Assembly (NCBI GenBank): GCA_018105865.1
Contig: CM030865.1
Location: 8,894,198-8,958,197, forward strand
DNA from: Metaphire vulgaris
Lineage: Eukaryota; Annelida; Clitellata; Crassiclitellata; Megascolecidae
DNA: 64,000 nt
Direction of reading: 5' to 3'
Shown: in pieces, positions 1 to 11,594 of the stretch
Layout: each line of letters opens with the position of its first letter
Numbering within the stretch: position 1 is the stretch's first letter
Notes under the pieces: model-generated
Database searches by the model: none
The model's input: the letters and a program-made list of their open reading frames with translations, nothing else
Told to the model about the DNA's origin: nothing
Position numbers and translations under genes: made by a program

Positions 1-472
1 ACGACGACGACGATGATGACTCTTCTACCAGTTTGAGATCATACACTCTGTATTGCAGCATTCTTTACATAGATACGATGCATTCGTAACCAATAAGAGT
101 TTTTGCTTTTGCGTGCATGACAAGTTCACTTATAAAATACTCTACTAAGACAGTGCCAGAGTTTGTATTGGTTGCAAATAACAACAAAAATAATAAAATA
201 ATAATAATAATATTAATATTATTAATAATAATGTGATTTAAAGTGGTTTAGGAGGCTAAGTAAGCCTGTGTGAAAACCACTGTAGTAACTCTCCATATTC
301 AATGACCTAGTTTTCCGAGATATCCTTTGAATCAGTTTAATGCTTCAACTGTCACTCCCACCTCGTCCAAACTGTTCCATCTGCCAGTCCACAGACCGTC
401 GTATTGTTATGGTCTGCATTGGTCATTTTATTATTCATGCATTGCATTAGAATCAATGCAGTAACCTGAATT
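1..472. other. non-coding flank upstream of the glycosyltransferase gene
   Basis: There is a short GAC/GAT run at the start and an AT-rich AAT run near 190-235. About 232-290, read on the minus strand, resembles the segment at 58500-58550 just after a tRNA-like SINE head, so it is probably a SINE fragment. No clear promoter element was seen. Confidence 0.4.
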
Positions 473-1729
473 ATGACTTCAAGTACATGTTACACAAACG
501 GGGTGATAGAGTCTGACAGCATTCATGTTGAACCAATGTCTCTTGTGCATTTCAGGACTGATCACAAATTGGAGCGAGGAAATAACTTTTGCGGTCAACA
601 ATTTTGCTATTTCTCGAACCTGAAAACAATTATTCATAGTGTGGGACAGAACTTCAGGACAATGAGTTCATCAATATTCAAAATCGTAATTGTCTTCGCT
701 TCTGTTCTTATCTGCATTTTTCTATTCACCCTCAAGATGAAGTCTTCGGGTAGTAAAATGTCATATTCGTCGGAAATGCGCGTTGTATCGAGTGATGCAG
801 AAACGAAGTGTGTCGTTGGAAAGCCTTGCGTCTACGATGACGAAGTGGATTTTCGCATAATTGTAATAACTTACAACAGACCGCAGTCGCTGATGAAACT
901 GCTTCGAACGATCGACGAATTGGAACTGGACGGGGACAGAGGAGCCCTGGAAATCTGGATCGACGTCAACAAACAGGGAGCGGTACACCGCGAAACAGTC
1001 CAGGCAGCAAGATCATTCGCCTGGAAAAAGGGTCCCAGTCGTGTCCACATTCAAAGCTCCCATGCAGGGATCTATGGACAGTGGATCGATACGTGGAGGC
1101 CACGGGCTCCTAATTCTACAGAATTGGCACTCATTCTCGAGGACGACATCAGCATTTCAAAGTACGCTTATCGATGGATAAAGGCGGTTCACAAATTCTA
1201 CAAATCCAACCGGGACTTCGCAGGCTCAACTCTTACCAGCGACGAGCAGAAATCTCACGACGGGTCATTCAGAGTTCTGTCCAGACCTGAGAATGAAACT
1301 GTCTTCATGTACAAATGTGTTGGAACATGGGGCTTCTCGCCAAGAACGTCCATGTGGGCCGATTTTCAAGATTGGTATCACGAACACATCGGTAAAAAAG
1401 ATTTTCACCCGTATATTCCAAATATGATAGGAACACAGTGGTATAAGGAGTTCGAAGCAACTGGTCGAGCAGATACAATGTGGGAACAGTGGGTCATCTA
1501 TTACACTTACAAGGAGAAGCTGTTCACAGTTTATAGTAACCTAAAGACAGTCAATCATGATACAAAATCTTGTCTGTGCATAAACCGTCGTGAGGTTGGT
1601 CTTCATGTCGGCTCTAAGGGCCGTGAAGATTACTGCAGTCTCTTGGACAGCTGGGAAGACAAATACGTCTCTTTCTCCAAGCAGATCGCTAAACTGGACT
1701 GGAATGGAAACGCAATTGAAAAATATTGA
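473..1729 (+). CDS. single-exon type II membrane glycosyltransferase-like protein
   Basis: The open frame encodes 418 residues. A hydrophobic segment at about residues 66-86 (rich in I, V, F, L) is followed by a stalk and then a globular domain, the usual layout of a Golgi type II glycosyltransferase. At about 128-136 the run IIVITYNRP matches the first strand of GT-A fold (family GT2-like) enzymes. An acidic LILEDD motif at about 220-225 sits where these enzymes place the metal/nucleotide-sugar DxD-type motif. A conserved-looking W/Y-rich C-terminal half (GTWGFSP, WEQWVIYY) and clustered cysteines near 365-367 follow. The start is uncertain: the ATG at 473 gives a 63-residue extension with no obvious role, whereas the ATG at 662 (residue 64) would place the membrane anchor seven residues from the N terminus, typical for the class. 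The 5' part may therefore be leader or intron. Sugar donor and acceptor cannot be told from the sequence. I am confident that it is coding and fairly confident of the GT-A assignment. Confidence 0.8.
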   Translation: MTSSTCYTNGVIESDSIHVEPMSLVHFRTDHKLERGNNFCGQQFCYFSNLKTIIHSVGQNFRTMSSSIFKIVIVFASVLICIFLFTLKMKSSGSKMSYSSEMRVVSSDAETKCVVGKPCVYDDEVDFRIIVITYNRPQSLMKLLRTIDELELDGDRGALEIWIDVNKQGAVHRETVQAARSFAWKKGPSRVHIQSSHAGIYGQWIDTWRPRAPNSTELALILEDDISISKYAYRWIKAVHKFYKSNRDFAGSTLTSDEQKSHDGSFRVLSRPENETVFMYKCVGTWGFSPRTSMWADFQDWYHEHIGKKDFHPYIPNMIGTQWYKEFEATGRADTMWEQWVIYYTYKEKLFTVYSNLKTVNHDTKSCLCINRREVGLHVGSKGREDYCSLLDSWEDKYVSFSKQIAKLDWNGNAIEKY

Positions 1730-2045
1730 GCAAACAGCTCAATAAATAGAATACATTAGATGGCCCTAACATTAATTCCTGCGTGCACGTTAAATATTTT
1801 GTGAAAGATTTGGGCAAATCCATCAATATTGTCTGTTTGATGCTTTGTCAAAGTTAGCGTTTGCATGTACAGTCTTCTTTAGGCTAACGGATACATTTCT
1901 TTTCAATTTTTTGCCTTCACTAAGTGTACCCCCACCAAACCCACAAAGGGGTGCATTCATTGCGATTTATTGTATGTCCCACCACGGGAACCCCAGTTTC
2001 TCGCGATAGGACACATACAATTAATCGCATGAATCTTGTTTAGTT

Positions 2046-3304
2046 CAGAGTTGTCCATGGGTCGGTTTTGTCAACCCAAACCCAACCCAACCCACCAAAT
2101 TTCCAACCCAACCCAACCCAACCCAAACAGAATTCATGTTTTTTGACCCAAACCCAACCCATCCATACAAAAAAGTGAAAGTACAATCGCAATTTTAAAA
2201 ACATACATACATTCCAGCACATAAATAGTTATTTGCTTATTTCGAGTTGTTAATGCAACACACCGGAAATTCATCATTCTCATAATTGAGAAACAATGAT
2301 TGTATTAATGCCAGCGTCGCCGTGATGTGATGCATTTAATTCAATGTATGTAAGCATACATTCGAAACAACTTCCATAGTGCCGTAACATAGACTGGTCA
2401 AAGAAGCACATTGCGTCGGCAGCCATGGGGGTTTTACCTCCCAAACCGCGTCAGAAAGTTAAAAATAGATGGAAGCACATTAACAAAATTTTTCGTCGGT
2501 AGCCAGGGGTAACCCCCTCCCTCTTGGCTACGCTGCTGGACATCGATTCGCTTGATCAGTTTTTACAAACAAGAAGAATAGTTCACTGTTATAAGACTGG
2601 ATGGAACACAATTACAGTTACTGAGAAGTTGAGAACACACACAGAGACACACACAGACAGACACACACACTCAGCTCTAAAAGGAAGAAAGCAAGGACAA
2701 ATATCATGAAGAAAATCTATAATTATATACATGTAGTAGAGATAAGGCATCCAACCTGCCTTTTGCATAGTTGTTCTGATGAAATTTCGATCAGAACAAA
2801 GCGACTGATTAATGAATTAATTAAACTAGATCGCAAAATATTTGACTGAGAAACGTAACAGGTAAAACCGTTGTGCCTCTTCCCTCATGGAGCCCTAAGC
2901 ACGTGCTTAGTGTGTTTAATGGCTAATCCAGCCCTGCTATTGTCAACTGGCCGTGGTCGGTTTATAAAAGGAATGCGTTAAAACAAGTCAACAACAGCCG
3001 TTCACATGATTTGATCTATCTGAATAGGTATTGTCCACTGTTTACAGACTTCTGAATTCACTGCCTACGATGGAATGTAGGCTAACGTATATGGCGCCAT
3101 TTTTAATGACATAATACAAGAATCTAATACTTTGTCAACGCAAAAAACAGAAAACCTATATTTAACGTGGTTAACAGAATAACTGGTGCAGATTTACGAA
3201 ACCTAACCCAACCCAACCCATCAATTTTTAAAAAATCTCGACCGACCCAAACCCAACCCAACCCAACCCAACCCATGGGTTAACCCAACCCATGGACAAC
3301 TCTG
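2046..3304. mobile_element. non-autonomous hAT-like element with CCCAA-rich ends
   Basis: The element starts CAGAGTTGTCCATGGGT and ends with the inverted counterpart. The flanking 8-mers gtttagtt (2038-2045) and gtttagct (3305-3312) form a near-perfect 8-bp target duplication. Subterminal regions are built of AACCC/CCCAA repeats. The middle has no transposase and includes a short CA-rich stretch near 2635-2670. A 258-bp relative lies at 17543-17800. Confidence 0.75.
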
Positions 3305-3467
3305 GTTTAGCTACGCTCATGTGTGCATACAACGTATTGATTGTGAACCATGAAAGTATGCACGCAAATCTGACTGATTTAATGGATTTGAGAAACGGGG
3401 ATAACGATTCAAACCGACTGACTAATGCCAGCAAAGTACCGTTAATTTCACGTTTCCTTTCTTATTA

Positions 3468-3965
3468 GATTAGATTAGATTAGATAAATATACTTCTAGG
3501 CCCTTTGTGGCACCAAAGCGCCGCTGCAGTCAATTAAAACTCTCAAACATATATGTCTTTAGCTGAGATAGAAAGACAACACGGGATGGAGACGCATCAC
3601 GAAGGTCTGGAGGAAGAGAGTTCCACACGTTTGGTCCTGCGATCCTAAACGACCTGTCTCCCATTTTAGTGGATGTCCTGTGGGAGACAAGCTTCCTTGT
3701 GTCATCAGACCGCAGGCGTGTGCTCCGATTTGTCGAGCGAAGAAGTTGACAATCCTGGATTAGATAATCGGGAGATTCCCCTCGCAAGCACTTGTCGACA
3801 AGAGAGATCAGTTTGTAGTGTATCCTCTTTCTGACCGGAAGCCAGTGCAGTTCTCGCAAGATTGGTGTAATGTGTTCATTTCGTCTGATACCTGTGATCA
3901 GTCTCGCCGCCGAGTTCTGCACCGCCTGGGTTGTGTAACTGGGTTGAGTTGGACTGGGCACAGAG
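3468..3965 (-). mobile_element. 3' end of a CR1/L2-like non-LTR retrotransposon
   Basis: The minus-strand frame (3961 to 3530) encodes about 140 residues with motifs typical of the extreme C terminus of CR1/L2/Jockey-type reverse transcriptases: a LITGIRR..HITPIL segment, LHWLPV.KRI.YKL, and later GDRSF..AGP..WNSLP. After the stop, a short 3' UTR leads into tandem ATTAG units (read on the + strand at about 3468-3485), the usual repeat tail of such LINEs. It is 5'-truncated near 3965, as most copies are. Confidence 0.85.
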
Positions 3966-4014
3966 CCTATTTTATCGATTAACTTCCATGGCCAATAGCT
4001 GCTCTAAGAAATAG

Positions 4015-4206
4015 CAGTGGCGGCTCTAGGATTTGGCAAGTGGGGGGGGCCGTTGGGGGCAACTTCTAATCATGGGGGCCAACCATTTGTTGTTTAATGT
4101 ATGTAGCATTAAGTATAGGGTCCCAACTGGGGGGGCCACTGGGGGGCCAGGCTCTCAATAGGGGGGGCACGGGTCCCCCCTGGCTCCCCCGGTGGAGCCG
4201 CCACTG
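4015..4206 (+). mobile_element. hAT MITE family A, copy 1 (TIR CAGTGGCGGCTC)
   Basis: It is 192 bp with ends CAGTGGCGGCTC/GAGCCGCCACTG and a perfect 8-bp target duplication agaaatag at 4007-4014 and 4207-4214. The interior is G-rich on this strand and non-coding. Six copies occur in this window; this one is in forward orientation. Confidence 0.93.
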
Positions 4207-4320
4207 AGAAATAGTAATGCATCGCGATGTGTTGGGTTTATGTCGAGTAACCCTATTGCTTTCTCTTCAGTTGGATCTGATAGGTTGGGTTTTTAAAAAA
4301 TGGACCCATGTCCATGTCTG

Positions 4321-4731
4321 TTGGACTGTCCATTAATTGCGTCAACAATAATTAGGGAGGAGGGGGTTTGAAAAAGTTTGACAGTTGTTGACAGGGGGAG
4401 GGGGTCAAGAGAAGTTGACGTCAACAATTTTACTTTTTACAAATAATCAAAAAATAAGAAATTTCATGGAATATTACTTATTACAATGGAAAAAAGCATG
4501 GCAAAAAGGTCATCACCACCACATTTTGACACTCGATAAGCAAAACAGGGAAAGATGGTCATCACCGCAAAAATAATAACCTTGTTATTGGGACCTGTCA
4601 TTGATCTTAGGGAGGGGGTCAAAAATTTTTGACGTAATTATGGGGGTAACTGAAAGTTGACAGTTGTTGACAAGGAGGGAAGGGGTCAAAAATTGCCCAA
4701 AAATTGTTGAAATAATTAATGGACAGCCCTG
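4321..4731. repeat. inverted-repeat element with CTGTCCATTAATT ends
   Basis: The left end around 4324-4338 and the right end around 4712-4727 are inverted copies containing CTGTCCATTAATT. The interior has repeated GGGGGTCAA and TTGACAGTTGTTGACA units. No transposase and no clear target duplication were found, so the superfamily is unassigned. Confidence 0.55.
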
Positions 4732-5675
4732 TGGTAAAATTGTTGTTTCTACGATACTGGGCTTTTCCACGATTTCCACGTGCTGTTTCGGTGATCCTTA
4801 TAGTGATGCAGGATGCACCGTTCTACCATTTGTCATAATCTTCAACCCAGGTGGTCACACCGCCGTGATGGTCTGCCACGTGCAACCGTGTGCACAGCAG
4901 ACACCAGTACGAGGTCCCGAGGTCGTATAGGCCATGAAGGCGATATCGACCCTTGTAGTGAAAGTGTTCGTTATACAGAGCGTCGTTGGAGTCGAGTAAA
5001 CTGAGATATATTTTCCGAGATATGACTTGGACTCCTGAAAGTCGTCGACGCGAACGACGGAGTGCGGAGGATGAGGAGCCATTGCTGCGTAATCCTCCCG
5101 GCGAGCTCCCATCACAGTAGGAACGACGTCGTTACTACGCACAGCAAACGATTAAAATCAATCAAGCAATCAATTTCTACGACCCCGCTATCTTAATGCC
5201 TAGACCAGTGCATGGCATGCAATAATCGGGTGGTGCCCCATTTCGAGCGCTGTAGATCGAAATAGATACGACCAATATTTCTTATCCTTACGAGATTTGA
5301 AGCAGTGAAGAAAATCACTGAAGATGGGGACAAGCGAGAATAGGGTTTTGGTCAGAGAGTTCGTTCAAATCGCTGAAATTTTTACAATTTTATATAGCGT
5401 TTACCGACTACCGAATGTCAAATTGGCATTCCATTGTCGCACAGCGAATTAATTATATTATAGATTGTGTTTTTATTGCTTATAAAACCAGATGTCTTAG
5501 TGAACGGCTCATCCCTCGATCAATTTACTAACCATTTCACAAGATATTCAGCAGGACTTTCATGTTGTTCATTTTGTTGATAGGCCTATCCCTCGTTCTC
5601 GTACAGTCATTGCAAGGTGGCGCCATTAAGCGTTGCAGGATGACAGGAACAGATTTAGGAAATAGTTCCCGAAAG
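4732..5675. other. unassigned stretch
   Basis: A minus-strand open frame covers 4855-5142 (95 codons), but it shows no motif I recognise, no clear splice signals and no codon pattern distinguishing it from chance. No repeat ends were identified. Confidence 0.3.
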
Positions 5676-5953
5676 GGCAGGAAGTTAGAAAAGTGGTAAC
5701 AACACTGGACGATAGAGCAAAAGGTCGCGGGTTCAATGCCCACAGGAGGCTCAGCCTTACTCGCTAGAGGACGGTGGCAAAATGAGGAGCAGCATTAAGC
5801 TGTGAGGTAAAACGTGGGTCTGGAGAAAGTAATGGCAATCTACCTCCGATTAATGGCTTATGCCACCTACATGTACGTCGCCGATTGTCTAGACCGGAGA
5901 CAAGCGCCGAAACCCAACGCTCGGACTCGAGTACGGGACCTACCTTTACCTTC
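5676..5953 (+). mobile_element. tRNA-like SINE, full-length-like copy
   Basis: The head contains an A-box-like segment (gaagttag.aaagtggtaac) and a B-box-like segment (GGGTTCAATGCC) at about tRNA spacing. The body has the words found in other copies (aaagtaatggcaat, taatggcttatgccacc), and the end is tacctttacctt. Related copies lie at 25062, 41166, 43499 and, reversed, 18484. Confidence 0.7.
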
Positions 5954-6019
5954 CTGAATCAGTCGATTCTACCTCTTATTTATAAATGAGTAATGTTTAC
6001 ACGTTTATACTGTTCGTGT

Positions 6020-6104
6020 ATCTGGCCGAGGGCCTTGAAACTGAGATCAGCGCCGCCATAGCAGCCGTGAAAGCTCGGAAAGGACTTTACTTTGTCTTAC
6101 CTTA
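6020..6104 (+). repeat. SINE tail fragment (GAGGGCCTTGAAAC type)
   Basis: Words gagggccttgaaac.gagatcagcgccgcc and the closing ggactttactt match the tail of the SINE at 41166-41410 and, with decay, 25255-25330. Confidence 0.55.
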
Positions 6105-6420
6105 ACGCGTTAATATGCAGTTTCTCCGTGATGTAATCGACGCGGTTAATTGGAATTCTCAAAAGAGAGATAGAACTCGTGGTCTTTCCTGAGCATCTCT
6201 GAGCATCCGCTTGAGTTGATCTGAAAGCGATCGCATTTCAAGGAGCCGCACCTGCCATGAATATCTGCGGAAATCGTCCCGTTCAGTTCGACGGCGTAGT
6301 TGATACGGCCGTTCATGTCGTTGCAATCGCTTACGAACATTGCAACCTTCTTCGTCTTTCCATGAGCATAGTGTTTCTTCGAAGGAGAGGATTCTAACGG
6401 AGAATCCAACTTGATCCAAA
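6105..6420 (-). pseudogene. alpha-1,3/4-fucosyltransferase-like fragment, frameshifted
   Basis: Read on the minus strand from about 6420, the frame carries the conserved core of GT10 fucosyltransferases in order: KTKKVAMFVSDCN, an EL...ISADIHGRCG segment, a CSEMLRKDHEFYLSFENSN stretch, then VDYITEK about 20 bases on but in another frame. The junction near 6143-6149 has four extra bases, which bring an immediate stop, so the donor-binding region cannot be read through. The upstream (N-terminal) part is scrambled and the downstream C terminus is missing, replaced by SINE tail sequence. In the living family this enzyme transfers fucose from GDP-fucose in the Golgi; this copy looks dead. A sequencing error at the junction is possible, but the missing ends still argue for a fragment. 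Confidence 0.75.
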
Positions 6421-6470
6421 GTCCGCAGGGTAGAACGATCGTCGAATCTCGTCGCTAGGTGGCAGTCCAG

Positions 6471-6616
6471 CAGAGATGTAGTACTTGGTACTAGTACTTG
6501 TACTCGAGTTGTACTCGAGTACAAATTTTTAGTACTTGTACTTGTACTTGTACTCGGAGGCCAGGTACTTGTATTTGTACTTGTACTTGAAGCTTTGTGT
6601 ACTTGCTACATCTCTG
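6471..6616. repeat. short inverted-repeat element built of GTACTT units
   Basis: The ends are CAGAGATGTAG and CTACATCTCTG in inverted orientation, and the interior is a run of GTACTT/TACTCG units. hAT-like by its ends, but the flanking 8-mers do not match, so the insertion boundaries are less certain. Confidence 0.6.
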
Positions 6617-7490
6617 GCTACATGTACTTCAAGGGTACCAGTAATGCTGTTCCTTTAGGCTAATGACAAGCACATCCTCACAGATGGCCAAGTACCTGGA
6701 ACTCAACGATATTTATGATGAAGCCACTGATACCATCGTATTTTGGATAGAGCTGTACCGATTAATCGGGAACATTCACAATCGGGCCGATTATTAGGAC
6801 AATCGGAACAATCGGTAATCGGGTGCCAATCCGGCACCGATACCGATTAATCGTTAATATTTGTATTCGGGACGATTATTAAGGTAATCGGAACAATCGG
6901 TTATGGAGAACCGATTATTTTTTTTCTGGGTGCCGTAGGCCCGAGTGAGTGGTGACTGGTGAGTGTCGCCCTCTGGGAGTCTAGACTCCTTGGTCGCTTC
7001 CTTTGGGGGTGGTGCTAGCGCCATCTGGGGGTCGGTGGCGGTTGTGAGCTCGTAGAACTGTCGATGGAGGGAGGGACGAGGGAGGGCCGGCTTATCTTGA
7101 ATCCTTCATTCGATAGCTAGTCAGTCGGGGGCAGTTAATGTCAGACCAGATTGCCAGATATGACATCTGTTAACCATCGGTCGGAGACTCAGAGACGATT
7201 AGCGTCCGATCTGACTTCGTCGGCATCTCTTCACCCTCGGTCGGAGACGATTAGATCCGATGATCTTATCTGATTTCGACGAATTTACTCAGATGCATTA
7301 GATGATTTGAATGTTAGTGTAGCTTCGATTGTTACAACCTACTACACGTAGTCTCAAAAGCTAACTGTCCGTGTCGACGTTTAAAGTTTCAACATTAGCG
7401 TCTTTCTGGCGGAGACGTACGTCAATCAAGATGGGCTTACGTGACAGTGGATGGGGCTGCCACTTTGATTTTAAAACTCGCACGTTGTCG

Positions 7491-7678
7491 CAGTGGCGGC
7501 TCTAGGATTTGGCAAGTGGGGGGGCCGTTGGGGTGGTGACTTCTAATCATAGGGGGGCCAACCATTTGTTGTTTAATGTATGTAGCATTAAGTATAGGGT
7601 CCCAACTGGGGGCCACTGGGGGGCAGGCACTCAATGGGGGCACGGGCCCCTTGGCCCCCTCCGGTGGAGCCGCCACTG
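7491..7678 (+). mobile_element. hAT MITE family A, copy 2
   Basis: It is 188 bp with ends CAGTGGCGGCTC/GAGCCGCCACTG and a perfect 8-bp duplication cgttgtcg (7483-7490 and 7679-7686). It is nested inside the 6748-8614 element. Confidence 0.93.
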
Positions 7679-8261
7679 CGTTGTCGACCGATCTAATACG
7701 AATTTCAATTTATACATTAGTTACAGCAGTTACTACAGTTATAGCAGCTTAATAAGGATATACGCAGGGCTTTTTTCAGTGGGAACGCACGGGAACGGCG
7801 TTCCCACCTTTTTGCCAGATTGTATATATAATTATGGATATGTTATAATGCATTTAGAACGTACAGGTACGGCGTTCCCACACCTGTTTTGTTGATGAGC
7901 AAAAAAGGATGAGTTCCCAAACCTTTTTTCCTAGAAAAAAGCCCTGGATACGTTACATATATTTTTGCATAAAATAATAAATAAAATATGTGCGTAAAAA
8001 TACAAATGTCGAAACAACGGACGAGCTGCATTTGAACAGCACTTGTGGTTTTAAATCTTAATGAATGAATAATTTCATAACCATAACTTCGGATATAAAA
8101 TTGTAGATTACAATGTGAATAGAGACATCTAAAATTTGACATAATAAGTATTAATGACAACATCATATTCAGTAATGATTAAACACACAATCTGCATTGA
8201 GTCTCTTGGCAGATCTCGAATTGTACCTGCATATCGAAGTCCGAAGACATGTACATTTACG

Positions 8262-8447
8262 CAGTGGCGGCTCTAGGATTTGGCAAGTGGGGGGCGTTAA
8301 GGTGGCAACTTCTAATCATGGGGGCCAACCATTTGTTGTTTAATGTATGTAGCATTAAGTATAGGGTCCCAACAGGGAGGGCCCTGAGGGGTCAGGCACT
8401 CAATAGGGGGCACGGGCCCCCTTGCCCCCTCGGTGGAGCCGCCACTG
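8262..8447 (+). mobile_element. hAT MITE family A, copy 3
   Basis: It is 186 bp with a perfect 8-bp duplication catttacg (8254-8261 and 8448-8455). It is the second family A insertion in the 6748-8614 element. Confidence 0.93.
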
Positions 8448-8816
8448 CATTTACGCTGCACCTTTACGGTATATTATTTGAGTGCATGATCATTAAAATA
8501 CCCGATTTGGAGATTTAGGCAGACAATCGGTATCGGCAAAACAATCGGTTGTCTGACAATCGGAACAATCGGTAATCGGAACAATCGGCAAAATGTGCAA
8601 TCGGTACAGCTCTAATTTTGGAACAGTGAAGTTAATAGAAAGGAGTTCAACAGGCTGTATAATGCAGGCATTAATTAGAGACCTTAGTGTGCCTGCTTCT
8701 GGCGCACCAATTAAAGCGTATTTAGCCAAGCTGGCTTGATCGCAAAACCGCATAGGGCTAATATGACCGATGCAAGACTATAATAAATATAATTAATTAA
8801 TTAGACGGTGAGTTCT

Positions 8817-8817
<1 letters not shown>

Positions 8818-8906
<89 letters not shown>

Positions 8907-8912
8907 ATACTA
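8818..8912. repeat. compound (TC)n-(TA)n microsatellite
   Basis: About 18 TC units run directly into about 25 TA units. Confidence 0.95.
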
Positions 8913-10928
8913 ATAAAACGACAAATATCGATTTTATTAGCACTCACTCAACCCCACCCTCACCTCACTCCGACAATTCTTCTCATCGGTTTCCCGCAAA
9001 TCCCAATGCTGATCCAATCCAAAAAGGGGGATCGCTCCGCCCGAGGTCCCGTCTCGTGGCCTTGTCAATTTTTGTTTGCCACTGAACGGTTCTGAACCAT
9101 GAACGCTGGTTGAATGTTAGCGAATTAAGTAAATTCAAACCACGCTTAGCTTTATATTGTGTACTTGGCGAATATTGACGAATATTTGTGGACAAAATGT
9201 ATGACTAAAAAGTAGAGAAATAATTCCAATAAATAATGATGCGTATTTTGTGTTGCGTTTGTTTATAGTGCCCCTTTCTCGACCAGAACACACAAGATGG
9301 ACAACATCAACGAAGATTTAGAATGAAGAATTGAACAATTGCATAAGGAAGCAAATTAACACAAGATCGAGCCAAGTGGCTAACTATTCGTAGCTAACTA
9401 TTGCAGCCAAGCAAGCCTAAAGTGAATATGTTAATGATGATAAAAAAGATAGATGGCTTTTATAATTTATTAGACTTCAACATTTGTCTAGCTTGAGAAC
9501 TTAATTGAAACAAAACGTCACGCCACTGCTGAGGGATCACCTCCACTGGCTACGCGTTCAACAACGTATTGTTTTCAAGCGTTGTTGGCTCACTTTCCGT
9601 CGGCCATCGGTGTCGCTACGACGCTACCAAGGATGTCAGAATCGAAAACTCGATATGGCATTCATTATAATGCATTATAATTAATTATCTAGGCAGGCTT
9701 ACTTGAAATCAATATCGCCTCACGACAAACCGCGATACTCAACAAACCCACGATATAGAATACCGCCATTTTTAATGTCGGCGTATCCGTTATACCGGTA
9801 TACCTCGCATCACTAGAAGTCAAAGGCGCTCTTACCGGTTATGGTATCAAAGGAGAGTGCGCAGACCGATATCTTCTACCCGATATAAGTCAATTTGTAT
9901 CAAGAACGGATCTTTGAAACATCGACTAGGTCTTACACACGATTCACGGAATCTTGAAAGTTTGGGATAGGTTAGCTTTTCTTATTACTAATTGAAGTCG
10001 AGAAATTTTGTAGCGACGTCTAATGATAGCAACCTCTATGCAATAATTTACATTGACTGCCAATTTAAACTAGACATGGCGATATTCACAATTCACACAA
10101 TTGTAATATTAGCCAAGGTATAACTGATCATTGACGCTAAGATGGGTCTAAAGAGAACATTCGCTGCATTGCTGTGATCAATGACCGCGGAGCTCTTTTC
10201 TCATTTTGAAAAGTAGCAATAATAAATGCACTTATTTTTCTTTCACTTAATTTTGATATTATGTGTGCTGCACGTCAAACAGCCATAACAGTTTAAGACA
10301 TAACTTAGGACGTTGATGCTCATAAACTGGATTCTGCAATTAAAATAGAAAAGTATGAACAGCAGCAGTATTGACCAAGTGCAGCTAGTCTTCTTTTTCA
10401 ATGAGCGGTAATTAATCGATAAGCCAAGAGCGGACGCAGTGGCTATTATATTCATATATAAACACACCAAGCTAACTTTCAAAGTAATAGAGGCAAGTAA
10501 AACAGGCGATCCAAAGCAAACTTAAGGTCGGTGTAAGTAATGAAAGCCTAGCACTCTAGTGCTCTCAAATATCTTCGAAAAATATCTTTTAATTCTCATG
10601 CATTACTATAGCGAAAATACAAATAGGCTAATTAATAATAATATTAGTAAAACAAACTAAATATGAAGTCCAATAGTAATAATATTCAATAGATAAGAAA
10701 TAGCTAAATAGCTAAGAGTATAGAGAGTAAGTGATACAGATATTCAGTAGATGGCGATAATAGTTAAAGAGATAGGAGCTGAAAAATGCAATAATAGAGA
10801 GAGAAACAGGAAGTCCATGGCAACTGTCCAGTGCAGGCATTCTGCTGCCTGTGGAAATACTGTATTTGGCAGCTGCGCGTCAGCTTATATAGAGCATTCA
10901 TTTGCAGTTAACAGTACAGTACAATCTA
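8913..10928. other. unassigned repeat-poor stretch
   Basis: I see no supported gene. Several short frames lack motifs and splice signals. AT-rich segments with TAAT/ATAG runs lie at 10610-10740. Confidence 0.3.
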
Positions 10929-11384
10929 CAGGGCGTCTCAGAGAAAAAGCCCCCAGCAGAAAAACTATGATTTAAAAAAATTCCTTCATATATATATATA
11001 TATATATATATACTTCTATCAAATTTACAAGACGTGTACAACACATATTTCCTCACTTTTAGTTATATTTTCATCTCATTTGCATGTAACTTTGCCATAT
11101 TGTGAGATATCAAAGTCAAACTTAGATTCTTACGAATCAACAGACAAATTTTTTTATTGGATTCAGCATGTTAAGCTGTTCCGGCATGGCTCTCCAGACA
11201 TGATATTCGACTGGATTGAGGTCTGGATTGTTTGGTGGTCAAGAGTTTTTGTCGATGAGTGTGGTCAAGAGGCAAGAAGTCACAGGCTGCATGCAGTCGT
11301 CTGCTTGTCGAGCGAGCTAAGTTTGCCCCACTGTCACGGTGTCAGCAGGTGTTTGTTTCCATGGAAAGAGAAGGCTGTATTTTG

Positions 11385-11585
11385 TTGACGATAAAACAAT
11401 GGTCGATGCAAACTATTACATGAATAAGCTATTGCCGAAACTGGTGGAGGATTGTCAAAATTTGCTTGGCAACGACTTCGTATTTCAGCAAAACGGCGCA
11501 CCTGCTAACGGAGCGAAAGTCACACAAGAATAGCTTTATGATAAGCACGCCGACTTCATTGACAAAAACTCATTGCGTGTGTTGA
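11385..11585 (+). pseudogene. mariner-like transposase fragment
   Basis: The frame reads a VDANYYMNKLLPKL segment, then DCQNLLG, then FQQNGAPANGAKVTQE, the region around the second catalytic aspartate of mariner transposases, where the family motif is FQQDGAPxH. Here the catalytic D is N and the H is also N, and a stop replaces the expected tryptophan codon after TQE. The downstream SPDLNP region is absent, displaced by the MITE at 11595. Inactive. Confidence 0.75.
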
Positions 11586-11594
11586 AGCTGAAGG

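Larger units (their letters stand above)
6748..8614. mobile_element. 1.87 kb hAT-like element with ATCGG repeats, host to two nested MITEs
   Basis: The terminal inverted repeats are TAGAGCTGTACCGATTA and its counterpart ending GGTACAGCTCTA. The 8-bp duplication attttgga is perfect (6740-6747 and 8615-8622). Subterminal regions at both ends consist of repeated aacaatcgg units. Family A MITEs sit inside at 7491-7678 and 8262-8447. No transposase frame is seen. Confidence 0.85.

Noticed and set aside
4855..5142. Minus-strand gene of 95 codons
   Set aside because: No motif, no splice support and no sign of a repeat-independent coding pattern; kept only as unassigned.
7437..8518. Open frames over the MITEs at 7491 and 8262
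   Set aside because: The predicted peptides are translations of MITE termini shared among copies, not genes.
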